The notes below the pieces were generated by a model. The model was not told the origin of the DNA. It ran no database searches and saw nothing but the letters and a program-made list of their open reading frames with translations. Positions 62,207-64,000 of a DNA stretch of 64,000 nt are shown here, in pieces. Origin of the DNA: Mesorhizobium sp. M2A.F.Ca.ET.046.03.2.1 (lineage in GTDB: Bacteria > Pseudomonadota > Alphaproteobacteria > Rhizobiales > Rhizobiaceae); the NCBI RefSeq assembly GCF_003952425.1, contig NZ_CP034449.1, positions 6,250,001 through 6,314,000 of the forward strand, read 5' to 3'. Position 1 is the stretch's first letter. Each line of letters begins with the position of its first letter. The position numbers were made by a program, and so were the translations under genes.

Positions 62207-63778
62207 ATGGCAGCATCATTTGATCTCAAGAACGATGGCGTGGTCGTCATCATCGGCTCCGGCGCCGGCGGCGGTACGCTCGGCAACGAGCTGGCGCAGA
62301 AAGGCATCGACGTCGTCATCCTCGAGGCGGGCGCACGCCACGAATATGAGGATTTCATCAACGACGAGTGGGATTCCTTTGCCCAGCTCGCCTGGAAGGA
62401 CAAGCGCACCACCTCGGGCGACTGGCGCGTGGCCAAGGATTTCCCGAACCTGCCGGCCTGGATCGTCAAATCGGTCGGCGGTTCGACGACGCACTGGGCG
62501 GGCGCCTCGCTGCGCTTCCAGGAGCATGAATTCAAGGCGGCCACGACCTACGGCAAGGTCAAGGGCGCGAACCTCCTCGACTGGCCGGTGACGCTGGCCG
62601 AAATGGAACCGTATTACGCCAAGGCCGAGGCCAAGATGGGCGTCACGGGCACCAATGACTGGCCGCGGCTGCCGGGCAACAACAACTTCAAGGTGCTCAA
62701 GGCCGGCGCCGACAAGCTCGGCTACAAGGAATGCCACACCGGCAACATGGCGATCAATTCGGTGCAGCGCGACGACCGCAATTCCTGCCAGCAGACCGGC
62801 TTCTGCTTCCAGGGCTGCAAATGGGGCGCCAAATGGTCGACGCTCTACACCGAAATCCCGAAGGGCGAAGCGACTGGGCATCTGGAGGTCCGGCCGAACT
62901 CGATGGTGATCAAGATCAACCATGACGCTTCCGGCAAGGTGACCGGCGTCGTCTATGCCGACAAGGACGGCAAGCTGCAGGAGCAGAAGGCCCGCATCGT
63001 CGCCGTCGCCGGCAATTCGATCGAGAGCCCGCGCCTGCTGCTCAATTCGGAATCGAGCAAGTTCCCGCACGGGCTCGCCAACTCGTCGGGGCAGGTGGGC
63101 AAAAACTACATGCGCCACACCACCGGCTCGGTCTACGCGATTTTCGACAAGCCGGTGCACATGTATCGCGGCACCACCATGGCCGGCATCATCCGCGACG
63201 AGGCGCGCCACGATCCGTCGCGCGGCTTCGTCGGCGGCTACGAGATGGAGACATTGTCGCTTGGCCTGCCGTTCATGGCGGCCTTCCTCAATCCCGGCGG
63301 CTGGGGCCGCTCCTTCACCACGGCGCTCGACCATTACGACCATATGGCAGGCCTGTGGATCGTTGGCGAGGACATGCCGCGCGAGGAGAACCGCATCACG
63401 CTGCACAAGGACGAAAAGGACGAGCACGGCATGCCGATCGCCGACGTCCATTTCGACGATCATCCGAACGACGAGGCAATGCGCAACCATGCCTACAGCC
63501 AAGGCCAGGCGCTCTATGCCGCTGTCGGCGCCACCAGGACCTTCCCGACGCCGCCTTATCCATCGACTCACAATCTCGGCACCAACCGGATGAGCGAGAA
63601 GCCGGAGGACGGCGTCGTCAACAAGCACGGCCAGTCGCACGACATCAAGAACCTGTTCGTCTCCGACGGCAGCCAGTTCACCAGCGGGGCGGCGGAGAAC
63701 CCGACGCTGACCATCGTGACACTGGCGATCCGCCAGGCCGACTACATCGCGGCGCAGATGTCGGCCAAGACCATCTGA
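62207..63778 (+). CDS. GMC family sugar/alcohol dehydrogenase large subunit
   Basis: A 523-residue FAD-dependent GMC oxidoreductase. The FAD motif GVVVIIGSGAGGGTLGNELA, SVGGSTTHWAGASLRFQEHE, the FAD/NAD-site RIVAVAGNSIESPRLLLNSE and the C-terminal catalytic pair in STHNLGTNRMS and TSGAAENPTLT (His..Asn) fit. A cysteine-rich SCQQTGFCFQGCKWGA loop resembles the [3Fe-4S] binding region of FAD-dependent glucose dehydrogenases. With the Tat small subunit it forms a periplasmic complex; a cytochrome c third subunit is not seen in this window. Substrate unknown. Confidence 0.9.
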   Translation: MAASFDLKNDGVVVIIGSGAGGGTLGNELAQKGIDVVILEAGARHEYEDFINDEWDSFAQLAWKDKRTTSGDWRVAKDFPNLPAWIVKSVGGSTTHWAGASLRFQEHEFKAATTYGKVKGANLLDWPVTLAEMEPYYAKAEAKMGVTGTNDWPRLPGNNNFKVLKAGADKLGYKECHTGNMAINSVQRDDRNSCQQTGFCFQGCKWGAKWSTLYTEIPKGEATGHLEVRPNSMVIKINHDASGKVTGVVYADKDGKLQEQKARIVAVAGNSIESPRLLLNSESSKFPHGLANSSGQVGKNYMRHTTGSVYAIFDKPVHMYRGTTMAGIIRDEARHDPSRGFVGGYEMETLSLGLPFMAAFLNPGGWGRSFTTALDHYDHMAGLWIVGEDMPREENRITLHKDEKDEHGMPIADVHFDDHPNDEAMRNHAYSQGQALYAAVGATRTFPTPPYPSTHNLGTNRMSEKPEDGVVNKHGQSHDIKNLFVSDGSQFTSGAAENPTLTIVTLAIRQADYIAAQMSAKTI

Positions 63779-63823
63779 AGCGGTTCGGCGTCACCGCCGA
63801 TCCGCTCCAGCTATTTTTGTTTG

Positions 63824-63871
63824 ACGCAATTCCGGACGGAAAACCGCTAAGCACCTTTCCTGGAATTGCGT
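63824..63871. repeat. Rhizobial palindrome, ACGCAATTCC family
   Basis: ACGCAATTCCGGACGGAAAA pairs with TTTCCTGGAATTGCGT around ACCGCTAAGCACC. Preceded by TTTTTGTTTG. The cleanest of three copies in the window. It lies in the 222-bp end segment after the GMC gene. Confidence 0.8.
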
Positions 63872-63892
63872 TCATCCTCCCGACTGCCTGCT

Positions 63893-63925
63893 GGCGCGGG
63901 ACCCGAAAGGGTTCCGCGCCTTTTT
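63893..63925 (+). terminator. Rho-independent terminator of the GMC operon
   Basis: GGCGCGGGACCC, loop GAAA, GGGTTCCGCGCC, TTTTT: a 12-bp stem with one mismatch and a T-run, 115 nt after the GMC stop codon. Confidence 0.92.
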
Positions 63926-63940
63926 ATGCGGAGCCGGCGG

Positions 63941-64000
63941 CTATCTTCTGGTGCAGGTCGAGGCGGTGAAGGCGCCGTCCTGCTGCTTCATGATGATGTC
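63941..64000 (-). CDS. Possible C-terminal end of a gene entering from the right
   Basis: An open minus-strand frame ends at TAG 63941-63943 and reads DIIMKQQDGAFTASTCTRR. It may be the C-terminus of a gene continuing beyond 64000. Only 19 residues are visible, so no family can be named and it could be chance. Confidence 0.3.
   Translation of the reverse strand, partial: DIIMKQQDGAFTASTCTRR

Overview
The window is a gene-dense, GC-rich chromosomal segment of an alphaproteobacterium of the order Hyphomicrobiales, most like Mesorhizobium or a close Phyllobacteriaceae relative. The evidence is the cell-cycle kinase CckA, a 2138-residue homolog of the growth-pole protein GPR/RgsE, a class II B12-dependent ribonucleotide reductase, a DksA that has lost three of its four zinc cysteines, a DUF2865 protein, and several families of rhizobial intergenic palindromes. 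Core genes (uppP, nrdJ, gltX, folPBK, dksA, cckA) dominate. I see no phage, insertion sequence, CRISPR array, rRNA or tRNA.

Layout. 1-4418 (minus) is a compact five-gene run: an N,N-dimethylformamidase-like protein, a class III aminotransferase, a DUF523 protein, an SSAT-like acetyltransferase and an acetylpolyamine amidohydrolase/HDAC-family protein cut by the window edge. It looks like an amide/polyamine catabolic operon and is the least described unit here. 4568-13700 holds mixed single genes: a stand-alone ParB-like domain, a 2-oxoglutarate oxygenase, a GFA-fold protein, GNAT, UppP, a phosphodiester glycosidase, a Tim44-domain protein and a GH25 lysozyme lipoprotein. 13716-19998 has a HicA/HicB toxin-antitoxin pair beside nrdJ, which is preceded by a tandem NrdR box pair, and then gltX. 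19916-28305 carries a DUF2865 protein, a MAPEG protein, malic enzyme, an SDR and an MFS transporter that both appear frameshifted, a LpxH-like phosphoesterase and a dipeptide epimerase.

28383-32454 is an Mla-type lipid transport operon (STAS-permease fusion, ATPase, MCE protein, outer-membrane-type lipoprotein). 32873-39289 is the giant coiled-coil polar-growth protein, followed by an Hpt protein, a [2Fe-2S] ferredoxin and a thioredoxin-reductase-like ferredoxin-NADP reductase. 41559-48390 has a DHA2 drug exporter, a DUF922 protease, folP-folB-folK and a CPA2 cation/proton antiporter. 48636-55360 contains an AraC regulator with an MFS exporter, two small exported proteins, a UPF0283/YcjX pair and a SixA-like phosphatase. 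55609-64000 has dksA with a clear promoter and terminator, a FliO-like protein, cckA, a DeoD-type phosphorylase, a ribbon-helix-helix protein, a glyoxalase and a Tat-exported GMC dehydrogenase pair.

The non-coding interest is in palindromic repeats. A 142-bp nested palindrome begins at the stop codon of the ParB-like gene, and a 51-bp derivative of it sits at the stop codon of the ferredoxin reductase gene. The short form equals the long form after deletion between two 7-bp direct repeats. Other palindrome families lie at 13108-13291, 48465, 50960, 56181, 59737 and 63824. All functions are from reading translated sequence; no database search was run.
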